From the NCBI GenBank assembly GCA_032716605.1, contig CM064523.1, positions 38,362,515-38,426,514 of the forward strand: DNA of 64,000 bases, written 5' to 3'. Position numbers and translations under genes: made by a program. The notes beneath the pieces are model-generated. The model did not search any database. It had not been told where the DNA came from and was given only the letters and a program-made list of their open reading frames with translations. The stretch comes from Paralithodes platypus. Its lineage: Eukaryota > Arthropoda > Malacostraca > Decapoda > Lithodidae. Positions 34,975-48,252 of the stretch are shown one piece after another (within the stretch, counting starts at the first letter, position 1; each line of letters opens with the position of its first letter).

Positions 34975-35733
34975 TGTTCTATGTGGATGAGGGAGACATA
35001 AGGCAAAACTGCCTGTGACGAGTGCCTCCCCCAGAGTTAAGCCATATGTCTGGACACACGGAGTTTGAAACAATTTAAGTCATAGGATGAGGGAAAGATG
35101 GATTCAGGGAGAGAGAGTTCCAGAGCTCAGCTATTGAATAGAAGCAAGATTGGGAGTAACGTTTCACTTTTGAGTTGGAGAGTTGTACAGAGTAGGGGTG
35201 GGATTGTGTTGCAAGACGGGTACTACGTACCCTATGTAGAGGATAGTGGTATACACTATGAGAACTCTGAGGAACACTGATTATTGTAGTAGCGATAGAA
35301 TAGCAAGAGAGATGCAACATTGCGGCGAAGAGCGAGAGATTGCAGAGAGACGGTGAGTGGACGGTATTTAATGATATGAAAGGCTTTCCTTTCTACTTTG
35401 TCTAGAAGTGCTGTGTGAGAGGATCTTCCTCACTCATGTGAACAATACTCAATATAAGGACGCACTGTATAAGGGATAGTCCTCTGGGAGTTAACGGTGG
35501 GTAAATAGGTGGAGAAATTGGGTTTTCGAAGCATTGAAGGTAACAAGGTTTTCTCTGCCCTATTGGAAATGCTAGTTAGATCAGAAGATAAATGTTGTAT
35601 GGCTTCATTACGTTTGTTTTTGAGGGATTGATGGCTGGGGCATTCTGGAAAAGATACAGTTAAGAAGATCATTTATGAAAATTAGAAAGAAAATTGGAGA
35701 TAGGACAGAACCTTGAGGAACACCATATATAAA
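34975..35733 (-). pseudogene. Jockey-like LINE, RT end and C-terminal fragment
   Basis: The minus strand begins at a SINE boundary with GVPQGSVLSPIFFLIFIND (35733-35670). It continues through RTIPYTVRPYIEYCSHE (35500-35430), RNVASLLLFYRYYNNQ and SYDLNCFKLRVSRH, with stops and indels. The 3' end lies near 34975. Part of it (35406-35733) is included in the segmental duplication and recurs at 48761-49088. Confidence 0.7.
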
Positions 35734-36134
35734 TTCCAACTATTCCCTCTCGGGCATAGGCTGAGAGCCTGTACATTATACTGCTCAACACGGTGAAGCC
35801 TGTGAGGTCACGTTCCAGTCTAGGGAGTGGGACACGCAAAGCACCCACTCACGGCCCAAAGCAGCCCCATCTCTGAAGCTGCTCCGCTTCCGTGCTTCAC
35901 TGTCTCATCCCCTAGACTCGGACCCTCACTCTCAGAACACGACATATTGAGCAATTAACTCACTAGTCTTTGCTCCCCTGAATATGAATATGGGAATATT
36001 CATACAGTGCTATTTAATCAGGGAACAATGAGGGTATATTATTGGCGTTTCCATCCCAAAAATGTCTTCCCATTGACATATCTGGATTCGAACCCGGGTC
36101 CATTGGATTACCAGTCCTGTTGCAAGACCACTTC
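35734..36134 (-). repeat. tRNA-derived SINE, copy a
   Basis: Reverse-strand SINE with B box GGTTCGAATCC and an A-box-like AGTGGTCTTGC at its head near 36115-36134. Its tail side (CTATGCCCGAGAGG) abuts the LINE fragment at 35734. About 400 bp. Confidence 0.75.
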
Positions 36135-38339
<2,205 letters not shown>

Positions 38340-39821
38340 AGAGCGAGAAAAGCAGAAGGTTTGGATGGTATTGCTGTGGAGTGTATAAAGAAGGGTGGAG
38401 ATGTGATAATAGATTGGTTGGTGAGACTTTTCATTGTGTGCTTTGCTGTGTCAATGGTACCAATAGACTGGAAGAGTGCATGTATTGTGCCGTTGTACAA
38501 GGGGAAGGGAGATCGGCAGGAGTGTTCAAGTTATAGAGGTATTAGTTTATTGTCAGTGGTTGAAAAGCTGTATGGCAGGGTGTTGATAGAGAGGATAATA
38601 AAGTGTACGGAAGTTGCAATAGGAGAAGAACAGTGCGGTTTTGGGAGGGGAAGAGGGTGCGTGGATCAGATGTTTGCAGTAAGGACAGTTATGCGAGAAG
38701 TATTTAAAGAAGCATAAGGAGATATTTTGGGCTTTTATGGACTTGGAAAAAGCGTATGATCGTGTGGACCGTGAAGCAATGTGGAAGGTGTTAAGGATTT
38801 ATGAAATAGGAGGAAATTTGTTAGAAGCAGTTAAGAGTTTTTATGAAGGGAGCAGAGCATGTGTGAGAGTAGGAAATGGTGAGTTGAGTGAATGGTTTGA
38901 GGTAAAGGTAGGTTTGTGACAGGGTTGTGTAATGTCACCATGGCTGTTTAATATGTTTATGGATGGTGTGGTGAGGGAGGTGAAAAGGAGAACTATGGGA
39001 AGAGGATTGGGTTTAGTAGGAAGAATGGTAGAGATTGGGAGTTGAATCAGTTGCTGTTCGCTGATGACACAGCATTGGTGGCGGATTCTGATGAGAAACT
39101 GCAGCGGGTAGTCAAAGAGTTTGGTGTGGTTTGTGGAAGGAGGAAACTGAAGGTGAACGTCAATAAAAGTAAAGTAATGGTGTGTAATAGGGGAGAGCAT
39201 AGGGTGAATCTAGATGTGAGGCTGGATGGGGAAATATTGGAACAAGTAGAGTGTTTTAAATATCTAGGAGGAACGATAAGTAGGAGTGGAGGTATGGAAG
39301 TGGAGGTAAAACAGAGAGTGTGTGAAGGAAGGAAGGTTTTCGGAGCAATGGGAAGTATGTGGAAGACGAGAAATCTCGGAGTGAAAGTAAAAAGTGCACT
39401 GTATCAAGGAATTGTTGTGCCAACAGTGATGTATGGGGCTGAGACATGGGCTCTGAAGAAAAAGGAGAAAAGAGGGCTGGATGTGATGGAGATGAGCTGC
39501 TTGAGGAGTATGTGTGGAGATACTCATAGAGACAGATTGAGGAATGAAGAGATACGTAGGAGAGTGGGGCAGCAAGAACATTTGTCAGCCAGAGTGGACA
39601 GAAGGGTGCTGAGCTGGTATGGTCATGTTGAACGAATGGGAGATGAAAGGCTTACAAAGAGAATATGTGAGTCAGGTACAAGGGGAGATAGAAGGGCAGG
39701 AAGACCCCCATTGAGATGGAGAGACTGTGTAAGAAAGGCTTTGGATGATAGAGGAATGACTATAGATCAGGCAGGGGAAGTGGTGGACAGGAGTGAATGG
39801 AGAATGCTTGTGAATAGTTGA
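38340..39821 (+). pseudogene. RTE-like reverse transcriptase, copy D
   Basis: The frame holds KAEGLDGIAVECIKKGG, SYRGISLLSVVEKLYGR, FGRGRGCVDQMFAVR, MDLEKAYDRVDREAMWK, QGCVMSPWLFNMF and the catalytic LLFADDTALVADSD. It ends with GHVERMGDERLTKRICESGT. Relative to copy E it has a one-base insertion near 38685 and a one-base loss near 39025. Both copies share the TGA stop just before QGCVMSP (38917-38919 here). The endonuclease part is absent. Confidence 0.9.
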
Positions 39822-40203
39822 GTGAACACGTGGTCATTTGGAGTAAGGGGTCGGGCGTAAGTTGGACTAGATAATAGTCCATCAGGCCTGGCCCGGGGAG
39901 ACGATTAATATGAAGGGTGTGCCTGGAAGTGTGGGAGGGCTTGTGGCTTTGGCTCCGCTGCATGTCTGCCTGCCGAGATCGGAACCTCTCCGGGTAGTCA
40001 GGGCCGGGGGAGTGCTGGAGCGACCTTTGTAACCCTGGTCTCTGGGTCTTCTCCTGGGTGACCTGGATGTGTGAGAGTTTGTGTTTTTTATCTGGGTTTA
40101 TTTTTTGTTTTATGTTGTTTTTGTGTTTGCCTGTTCTTGTTCTGTCTTGAGTCGGCTACCCCCAAAATGGGGATTGGGCCTGAGCATATAGATAGATAGA
40201 TAG
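38340..40203 (+). mobile_element. RTE-like LINE, copy D, with 11-bp target duplication
   Basis: A 5'-truncated insertion is flanked by ACGCCCTAATG at 38329-38339 and 40204-40214 and ends in (ATAG)n. It landed inside the satellite-like unit. The same insertion, with the same flanks, is present in the second duplication copy, so it is older than the duplication. Confidence 0.9.
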
Positions 40204-40214
40204 ACGCCCTAATG

Positions 40215-40890
40215 TAGAATTAAGTTGTGCCCCACACTATTGTATTGTATGTTCCCTGATTATACAGTATATATATCCTCTGCTTTGTGTTTAACCCTGG
40301 GTGTCTCGTGCCTCCTGAGTGCTATTCGGCCTCATTCCCAAATTCTGGTACCAGCTAAACCTAGACAGAGAATAATGTTTGAGACGCAATTGACTTTAAT
40401 TCGACTTGGCTGCCGAGTCCCTTCTAAGCTTAATATCTAATCACGTAACCTTAAAAAAAAATGTACTTACACACTATCCATCATTTTGTTCCTTTGTTAT
40501 ATGCATATATTTTAATACGTCCGACTGGCCACTCAGCCCCAGACCCCTAATATAGATGAAAGAAACTCTACTTAAACCCATACACTACATCATAATGTGG
40601 AATTAAGTTATTCCCCACACTGTTCCCCACATATGTTCCATGATACATACGAGTATACCCCTTGTTTTGTGTTTAATCTAGAGTGCCTCGTGCCTCCAGA
40701 GTGGTATTCGGCCTCGTTCCTGTACCAGCTAAACATGGGCAGAGATTAATTAAGACACGCAATTGATGTAATCTCAACTTGGCTGTCAAGTCCCTTCTAA
40801 GCTTAACTTGTAATCACGTATCCTTAATAAGATACACTTGCATACTATCCTTATTTTTTCTCCTTCGTTTATATGTGTATATTTTTATAT
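40215..40890. repeat. Two tandem satellite-like units of about 350 bp
   Basis: Units at 40215-40572 and 40573-40890 each run from GGAATTAAGTTRT through TATTCGGCCTC, CCAGCTAA, GTCCCTTCTAAGCTTAA and ATCACGTA to GACTGGCCACTCA. The order and spacing match 36555-36925. The RTE insertion site ACGCCCTAATG is the unit boundary. Confidence 0.8.
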
Positions 40891-41358
40891 GTCTTGCCAC
40901 TGGACTGGTAATCCAATGGACCCGGGTTCGAATCCCAATATGTCAATGGAAAGATATTATTGGGATGGAACTTGTGCTGTACCTAGTATCAGTCCATTAT
41001 CACAGCACACCGAAATGCCAAAAAAATACCCTCATTGTTCCCTGATTAAATAGCATTGTATGAATATTCCCATTTTCAAAAATATGCTACAGGGGGGCAA
41101 TGCATAGTGAGTTAATTGCTCAATAGGTGGCGTTCTGAGAGTGAGGGTCCGAATGTGGGGGATGAGACTGTGAAGCGCAGAGGCGAGGCGGCTTCAGAGA
41201 TGGAGTTGCTTCGAGCCGTGAAGCTTCGCATGTCTCACTCCCTAGACTGGAGCAAGACCTCACGGGCCTCACCGTGTTCAGCGGTAGAGTGTAAAGGCTA
41301 TCAGCCTATGCCCGAGAGGGAGTAGTTGGAATATAGACCAAAAAAAAAAAAAAAAAAA
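40891..41358 (+). repeat. tRNA-derived SINE, copy b
   Basis: Starts inside the tRNA head (GTCTTGCCACTGGACTGGTA), with B box GGTTCGAATCC at 40925-40935 and a poly-A tail at 41339-41358. It is truncated at the 5' end relative to copy c. Confidence 0.85.
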
Positions 41359-41576
41359 TGCCTTATACCTGCACGCTACACACGAATTTAGAATAACGTT
41401 GCCGCCCAGTATTCAGTTTTCATTAGAATATGAAAATGACGACACATTACCCTTTCTTGATGCTCTTTTAATAAAAGACGGGATTTAAAGTTTAAAGTTT
41501 TTAGAAAAGTCACGAACAAAAATTATTTGTACATTTTTATTCTTCTACTGATAGCAGGACCAAATTAGGTAATGTG

Positions 41577-42022
41577 CTTATATAAATCTGACTGACAGTC
41601 ACAAACCCATTATAGTACTTCACCCCGTCTTCCTCCAGCTGCAAGTTCGCCTTCCCCAACTCCAAATGAGACTGATTTGAATGCCCACAACTCTGGTCAT
41701 ATATACTAAACAATGATGGTCTAGGAACGAATCAGGAGGCGAGTGATGGTGCGCGCTCCAATCATAGCTCCTCGAGTTGCATAACAGGTGCCTGGTCCAT
41801 TCACAGCTCCTGGCGTCGATCATACGTCATAGCGTCGGGTCATCGAAGTAGTTTGCAGGGTCCCCTATGACGCACGCAGGTGTGAAGGCTTGTTTGCTGG
41901 TATGCGGGCGAGCTAGTTTCCCACTCACTAGTTCGCTCGCTAGTCTGCTTCGCCGTTTGGGTAGTTTGACTCCTTCAACTCTAATTCTAACTCTTAAATT
42001 AGCATACAGGGCTCCATATGTC
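41577..42022 (-). repeat. Truncated LTR of the Ty3/gypsy element (3' side)
   Basis: These 446 bases match 47806-48252, the start (minus strand) of the complete LTR. The remaining 1.1 kb of this LTR is missing and duplication copy 1 begins directly at 41576. The polypurine tract lies just outside at 42023-42037. Confidence 0.85.
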
Positions 42023-42260
42023 AGACCTCCCCCCTAGAAAAGAGTTTAAGGAGTATAGTACATAATATTAAACATAATACATAAATAGATTCACCACCAG
42101 ATTGGCAACAGCAAGATTATAATGAGGATATAATAAGGATATCACCCAAAGTAGGCAACGTCTCCAGGTACCACATCAGAACATAGCCGGAATGTAGCTG
42201 GAGCGTTATTCGAACTGCAAGGCATCTCACAGCTGAAGGCTTGACAGCGCACTACTAAAG
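42023..42260 (-). other. Ty3/gypsy 3' non-coding tail with polypurine tract
   Basis: On the minus strand this leads from the truncated pol to the LTR and ends in a polypurine tract, TCTAGGGGGGAGG. The same stretch occurs at 48253-48489. Confidence 0.7.
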
Positions 42261-42810
42261 GGGAGGTGTGGTGGAGTGGTCTTGCCACTGGCCTGGTAAT
42301 CCAAAGGTCCCGGGTTCAAATCCCGATGTATCAATGGGAAGATATTATTGGGATGGAATTTGTGCTGTACCTGGTATCAGTGCATTACCACAAGCCCACC
42401 GAAATGTCAATAAAATACCCTCATTGTTCCCTGATTAAATAGCACTGTATGAATATTCCCATATTCAAAATATGCTATAGGGGTGCAATGCCTGGAGTTA
42501 TCTGCTCAACAGGTGGCGTTGTGTGTGTGTAAGTGTGAGAGTCCGAGTGTAGGGGTTGAGACAGTGAAGCACGGGAACGAGGTGGCTTCAGAGATGGGGT
42601 CGTTTCGGGCCATGAGTGAGCACCGTGCCTCATGTGAAGGCAAGATGGCAGGTGCTCATTGTACTCTACGTGCTTCACATGTCTCACTCCCTAGACTGGA
42701 AGAAGACCTCACAGGCTTCACTGTTCATTGTAAAGCGGTGAATGTTAAGGCTCTCAGCCTATGCCCGAGAGGAAGTAAGTTGGAATATAGAAAAAACTAA
42801 AAAAAAAAAA
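42261..42810 (+). repeat. tRNA-derived SINE, copy c, full-length head
   Basis: The only copy with the complete tRNA head. It starts GGGAGGTGTGG with A-box-like TGGTGGAGTGGTC and B box GGTTCAAATCC at 42312-42322. The anticodon-loop equivalent CTGGTAA would read GGT, as in tRNA-Thr. A body of about 480 bp ends in an A-rich tail at 42791-42810. It is inserted between the gypsy 3' tail and the reverse transcriptase remnant. The second gypsy fragment at 48490 lacks it. Confidence 0.85.
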
Positions 42811-42863
42811 TTTTTGACCTCGCTACAAGGGAGAGCTAATTGCCAAAATCCTCTAAGTTATAC

Positions 42864-45260
42864 TTACTGCTGTATGAGGCCAACATGGTAAATGCAATCT
42901 TTGATCCGTGGCAGTGGGTAGGTATCGTTCTTTGTGACAGCATTGACTTGCCTATAGTCCATACATAACCTATGGCTCCCGTCTGGCTTTGGCACAAGTA
43001 TGACCGGACTACTCCACTGGCTGAAGGCCCTTGTGATCAGCTCGTTAGAAAAAATGAAGTCAAGCTCGACCTGCAGTATACTCCTGCGTTGTGGTGAGAC
43101 ACAGTAGGGGGATAGTTTAATGGGAGTTGCATCCCCTAAGTCGATGTCGTGCACGGCCAAAGAAGTGAGCCCTGGAGTATCACGGAACACACAGGGAGAC
43201 TGAGATAAAACAGAGATTAGTTGGTTTGCTTGATCAGAGGGAAGATGACATAGTTTAGATGGTAATTTCCCCCAAGCTACTGAATTATACTGAAAGTTGG
43301 ATAGGCTACATGACAAGTCAAAGTCTGCATGGATATCTTCAGGCTCTGGAACAGTCTGTTGCGGGTCAGTAAGAGAACTGAAGACTTTGTCCGCACCAGG
43401 CTGTCCACAGGTCCTGACATTCACTGCCACAGTGGGAGAATCTGGAGGAGAGGAATCAGGGGACCTATGGTAGGGTTTCAACATATTTATATGGAATACT
43501 TGCGTGGGCTTTCTCCTGTCTGGGGTAGTTATTAGATAATCGGTAATGCTCACCCTCCGAATGATCTTATATGGGCCCCTGAACTTGGCAGATAAAGGTT
43601 GGCCAAATAGGGGGAGCAGGACCAAAACCTCATCACCGGGCTGAAACTCCCTCTCACAGGCTTTTCTGTCATACCAGGTCTTCATGGAGCTTTTAGCCAC
43701 TGTCAAGTTTTGAGCGTCAAACTCACATGAGGATCTCAGCCGGGTTTTGAAATCTGAAACATACTTGAAGAGGTTTTGGTTCCCCTCCTGGCCAACTAGG
43801 CTATCCTGCAATAGTTGCAAAGGACCTCTTACCTGGTGACCGAAAACTAGCTCATTAGGGGAAAAACCCAGGGATTCAGTTGGAACCTCACGAGTAGCAA
43901 ATAAAAGAAAAGGTATCCCCTTATCCCACTCAACTCCGGTCTCTGAACAATACTTACGTAACATTCCCTTTAATGTCTGATGATATCGTTCGAGAACCCC
44001 TTGACTCTCTGGGTGGTAGGTGCTAGACTTAACATGCTCGATACCCAACTCCTTCAGGGACTGCTGGAAAATGTTAGAGATAAAATTAGTTCCTTGATCA
44101 CTTTGCACCTCATGGGGAAAACCCATTCTAGTGAAGAATTTGAGCAGTTCCTTGATGACAGTTGGAGCAGAGGTAGTCCTTAAGGGTATAACCTCTGGGT
44201 AGCGAGTTGCCATGTCCATGATAGTTAATAAATAAATGTTACCTTGGGAAGTCTTAGGCAATGGGCCTACAATGTCCACTACCACCCGAGTAAAAGGATT
44301 CTCGAAAACGGGCAAGGGCACCAGAGGATGTACAGGCACCTTCTGATTGGGTTTTCCTGTCATCTGGCAAGTGTGACACACTCTACAAAACTCCACTACA
44401 TCTGCACGCATTCCTTGCCAGTAAAAGTGGGCTCTGATTCTGTCTAGAGTTTTTCTCACACCTAGGTGTCCTGCCAATGGTATACAATGTGCCATTTCCA
44501 TGATATCTCTACGACAAGGTTTGGGGACTACTACTTGATGGACGTCCCAAGCCCCGTCATCGATTGGTCTGTGTGGCGGTCTCCATCTACGCCACAATAC
44601 TCCTCCTTTGAGGTAGAAACATTCACCACCCTCCTTCTCACATTCCTCTTCACTCATGGCCCTGGCAGCTAACTCCTTGCATTCACTATCATCTCTCTGT
44701 AGCTCTACCAGGCCACTAGGACAATTTGGAGGGGTTTCATGGTCATCGTTAGGGTCAAGATGAGCCATAAAGGTGTCGGATAAATCCACCTCAGTCACAT
44801 CATCAGGCACAGTTGGAGCGTCATTCACACTCTCATCATCCCTTTCATCAACTCTTACATTCGGTACATTTCTGTCTGAGGGAACTGCTACTTGAGACAT
44901 TGAACGTGTGACAGCACACACAGGGAAAACTGTTGGCATCTCCTTTTCGAGCTCACCGGTTAGTGGCTCGTTAACAGGGGAAAGTGACAAAATGGGGTCT
45001 GGTCGGACCTTCTCACCTGCTACATCATTCCCCAAAAGGAGTGTTACCCCAGGCACAGGGATATCTTGGGACCTATACAAAGCTATGGTGGCCTCACCCT
45101 GTAGTAACTCGCATTCAATTTCGCCTTTTACCAAGTGTGCATAAAATTGGCCTCCAGCACCTCTCATTACAACTGGTTCGCCAGGTGGGCACTCAGTGTA
45201 AGGATTCACCATGAGGGTGCTAGTAGAACCTGTGTCTCTCAGAATTTTTACCTCATGCAT
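42864..45260 (-). pseudogene. pol: pol: protease, integrase, partial reverse transcriptase
   Basis: Domain order by residue: protease with DTGST at 9-13 and LLLGND near 75; integrase zinc finger with His near 258/265 and CRVCHTC near 292-298; integrase core with catalytic VVVDIVGP (Asp329), VQSDQGTNF (Asp388) and SQGVLERYH (Glu424); a GPY/F-like block KFRGPYKII near 560; and the start of reverse transcriptase, [20 protein letters not shown] near 751-770, YPLPRI near 781. After VGLIQQ there are stops. A decayed RGFWQLALP follows, then the sequence ends at 42827. The catalytic YxDD box is absent. The protein starts directly after the TGA that ends gag, in the same frame. Confidence 0.9.
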
Positions 45261-46601
45261 TCAACCATTTAATCTCACGTTGCCAGATGAAATAAAGGGA
45301 CGGTAACTGTCCTGCACTGATGGTGAAATTATTATTGGCTTAACCCTAGTGGGTTGCTCCACACATGCTACTACACCCCTGTCTAGATGGTTTACGTTAG
45401 CTGCTAGGTACTCCTTCTGTCGGGAGTCCTGCATTAAAGGAACTTTTGGTGCTAGGTACTCCTTCTGTCGGGAGTCCTGCATTACAGGCACATATGGAGT
45501 TTGAGATACGGCGGCAACTGTCTGCCCCGATCTCTCGGTTCTCTCCTTGGCCCAGCACTGATAAGCTAGGTGGCCTCCCTTGCCACAAAAAGTACATACT
45601 TTAGGGGATACGGGAACATTCCCTCTTTGAGCATTACTATTAGTTTGGGGCCCTCCTCTGTTACCATTGCCCTGAGTCGCATTTTTAGTTGGGGGAACAA
45701 TTCTATTTTGGCTAGCTGGGGAAGACGTTATAGGCTTGTGACTGGGTCGGTCAGATTTGTGATTGGGATACTTAAAATTAGAACTAGAATTATCGTAGGG
45801 CTTCTTTCCACGAAATTTGTTGTTGACCACGTATGTGTCAGCCATGTCAGCGGCGTCGGCAAGACAATCTACCTTTTTCCCCTTTAAATGATAGGATACA
45901 GAAGAATCAATTTTCCATAGGAAATTTTCTAACAGGACCAACTTCTTCAGATCGTTGTAGCTTGTGACTTTCTTACTCTTGACCCAATGATTGAAAGTTT
46001 TAGTCATGGTCCTGGCAAATACCTTACGGGTTTCTTCTACTTTCTTCTGGTTTTTACGGAAAGATTGCCTGTAAGCCTCAGGCTGCAATTGATAGGTTTT
46101 TAGGATAGCTTCTTTGAGATTGTCATAATCCTGCCTAACTTCTGCTACTTCTGACAAATACGTGGCTCGAGCTTGCCCTGTCAAAACGGTTTGTAACATA
46201 AAAGGCCATTGATCTCTTGTCCACTTCATACCTCCAGCAACTTCCTCAAACAAAACAAAGAAATCCTGCACATTATCCTCAGTGAAAGGTGGAATGACAC
46301 TAGTCATAGTCAATCCCAGAGGGGGAGCAATTACGGGTGCATTTGTATTGACATTTAGTTGAGCTATTTGATATTGATATTGATAATGTTCGGTCTTTAT
46401 TCTGGCTTCTTCGATATTTGCTCTGGCTTGTTCGGCATTTATTCTGGCTAGTTCTAAGTCGGTGTTTGCTTTTATTCTGGCTAGCTGGAGATGTGAGGCA
46501 AGCACTTTCAGTTCGGATTTTGACAGACAGTCAATATCAGGGTCTGTGGGTTCTGATTCTATGAAAACTCGAGCATCTTCGTCATTAATTTGTTGAGGCA
46601 T
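45261..46601 (-). CDS. gag: gag with SCAN-like capsid region and zinc knuckle
   Basis: A 446-codon intact frame. Residues about 30-85 form a charged coiled-coil of ARIKA/ARINAEQ/EARIK repeats. Residues about 100-260 are capsid-like. The stretch from EAYRQSFRKN through LVLLENFLWKI to ADAADMADTYV resembles the SCAN domain, which is known to derive from the capsid of Gmr1-type retrotransposons. A CCHC knuckle (CTFCGKGGHLAYQC) is at 336-349. Near 372-400 an 18-residue unit (MQDSRQKEYLA) is repeated. The frame ends in TGA, directly followed in phase by the pol ATG. Confidence 0.85.
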   Translation of the reverse strand: MPQQINDEDARVFIESEPTDPDIDCLSKSELKVLASHLQLARIKANTDLELARINAEQARANIEEARIKTEHYQYQYQIAQLNVNTNAPVIAPPLGLTMTSVIPPFTEDNVQDFFVLFEEVAGGMKWTRDQWPFMLQTVLTGQARATYLSEVAEVRQDYDNLKEAILKTYQLQPEAYRQSFRKNQKKVEETRKVFARTMTKTFNHWVKSKKVTSYNDLKKLVLLENFLWKIDSSVSYHLKGKKVDCLADAADMADTYVVNNKFRGKKPYDNSSSNFKYPNHKSDRPSHKPITSSPASQNRIVPPTKNATQGNGNRGGPQTNSNAQRGNVPVSPKVCTFCGKGGHLAYQCWAKERTERSGQTVAAVSQTPYVPVMQDSRQKEYLAPKVPLMQDSRQKEYLAANVNHLDRGVVACVEQPTRVKPIIISPSVQDSYRPFISSGNVRLNG

Positions 46602-46665
46602 GATTAATATTTGATTTTAAGTAGTGAAACGTTAATGAAACTGAGTGAAACTGTATGAAACGAAT

Positions 46666-46681
46666 CCTGGCAAGGTCGCCA
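46666..46681 (-). promoter_or_regulatory. tRNA primer-binding site of the Ty3/gypsy element
   Basis: TGGCGACCTTGCCAGG on the minus strand, six bases after the LTR end and 64 bases before the gag start codon. The TGGCGACC start is common in Ty3/gypsy primer sites. The tRNA is not assigned. Confidence 0.65.
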
Positions 46682-46687
46682 CTCTTC

Positions 46688-48252
46688 TGTTACGTATCTT
46701 GATCCTCAAGTGGTTAACTTGATGAATCTAGATAGCACAGAGATATATATTAAGGTATCAGTCAGCTGAAGGCAAAACAAAAGTAAAATCTAATAAAATT
46801 ATTTTCTGTTGTTGCTTCCTTTCCTTTTGGATCTTAGGACTTAGTATCCTTTATTGACTGATACTCTTTAATTATGAAAAATACTGAAACTAATTAAAGT
46901 CATGTAGTATTTATAAAGAATTATTATTTAACCGAAGCTTAGTAGGCTATGGTTATGAACCGAATAAGTTATAGCTAAAGAAGGACTATTAATTTTATAA
47001 AAAGTCTTGAAAGATAAATATTAAAGTAAGAATATTTCTGTCTCTTACCCTTTTTGAAATGAATAGCTAGTTTTCTTAATGTCCTTTTATTTATATTTAA
47101 TGTAATTATTCTTGGTTCTTGTCTTACGTTAATAGTATTATATTATTATTATCATCAGGATTAATATCAAAGTCACATAAAAAGTTAGATATATATTTAA
47201 TAATTAGTTAAATGTATTTCTTAACCACGTAACATTGAGGTTTGATTATGAGTAAATTAAGTTACAGGATCGCTTCATAGATTCGATTCAGGTCTCACTC
47301 AAATAATATGAAAAGCAAAAATAATTTTGAAGCTAAAAGAATTTTCTTCAGCTTAGGAAATCACTAGAAGTAATATTAACACAGCCATGTTAGTCTAAGG
47401 CGATATTACTAATATGAGACAATAGCATCACCGTACTAAGCACCGTTAAGCAATGTAAGCTTAATTAAAAGAAAATGAAAGAACTCGTAAGTATTAATAT
47501 AAAACAATAGTATTACTTTCATCATAACCCAATTACTTAAAGAGTTGCTTTAGTCCACAAGTTAGTCAACTAAAATAGTTAAGTACATAATAATAGCGTT
47601 AACGTTAATTCCCAATCAAATAGTTAAGTACATAAATAGTAGCGTTAACGTTAATTCGCAATCAAATAGTTAAGCACATAATAGTAGCGTTAACGTTAAT
47701 TCCCAATCAAATAGTTAAGTACACAATAATAGTGTTAACGTCCCAATCACATATCTCACTAACCAACATAACGTAAGTGTTTACACGGAACACACTTAAC
47801 ACACACTTATATAAATCTGACTGACAGTCACAAACCCATTATAATACTTCACCCCGTCTTCCTCCAGCTGCAAGTTCACCTTCCCCAACTCCAAATGAGA
47901 CTGATTTGAATGCCCACAACTCGGGTCTTATATACTAAACAATGATGGTCTAGGAACGAATCAGGAGGCGAGTGATGGTGCGCGCTCCAATCATAGCTCC
48001 TCGAGTTGCATAACAGGTGCCTGGTCCATTCACAGCTCCTGGCGTCGATCATACGTCATAGCGTCGGGTCATCGAAGTAGTTTGCAGGGTCCCCTATGAC
48101 GCACGCAGGTGTGAAGGCTTGTTTGCTGGTATGTGGGCGAGCTGGTTTCCCACTCACTAGTTCGCTCGCTAGTCTGCTTCGCCGTTTGGGTAGTTTGACT
48201 CCTTCAACTCTAATTCTAACTCTTAAATTAACATACAGGGCTCCGTATGTCA
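46688..48252 (-). repeat. Complete LTR of the Ty3/gypsy element, 1.57 kb
   Basis: On the minus strand it starts TGACAT and ends GTAACA, thus TG...CA. A primer-binding site follows and a polypurine tract (48253-48267) precedes it. The tract belongs to the end of another unit, so this LTR serves as 5' LTR for the gag-pol on its left and as 3' LTR for the fragment on its right. At 47576-47750 it contains four tandem units of 45-46 bp (TAGTTAAGTACATAA with GCGTTAACGTTAATT). Confidence 0.8.

Larger units (their letters stand above)
42827..46687 (-). mobile_element. Gmr1-type Ty3/gypsy element, internal region
   Basis: On the minus strand the order is primer-binding site (46681-46666), gag (46601-45261) and pol (45260-42864). 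Pol has the order protease, integrase, reverse transcriptase. Integrase before reverse transcriptase is unusual for Ty3/gypsy and defines the Gmr1 group. The element is cut off in the reverse transcriptase, so RNase H and most of the polymerase are missing. Confidence 0.85.

Noticed and set aside
42261..42335. A functional tRNA-Thr gene
   Set aside because: The A and B boxes and anticodon loop are there, but the acceptor stem does not close, a 480-bp body and poly-A tail follow, and four sister copies lack parts of the head. It is a SINE.
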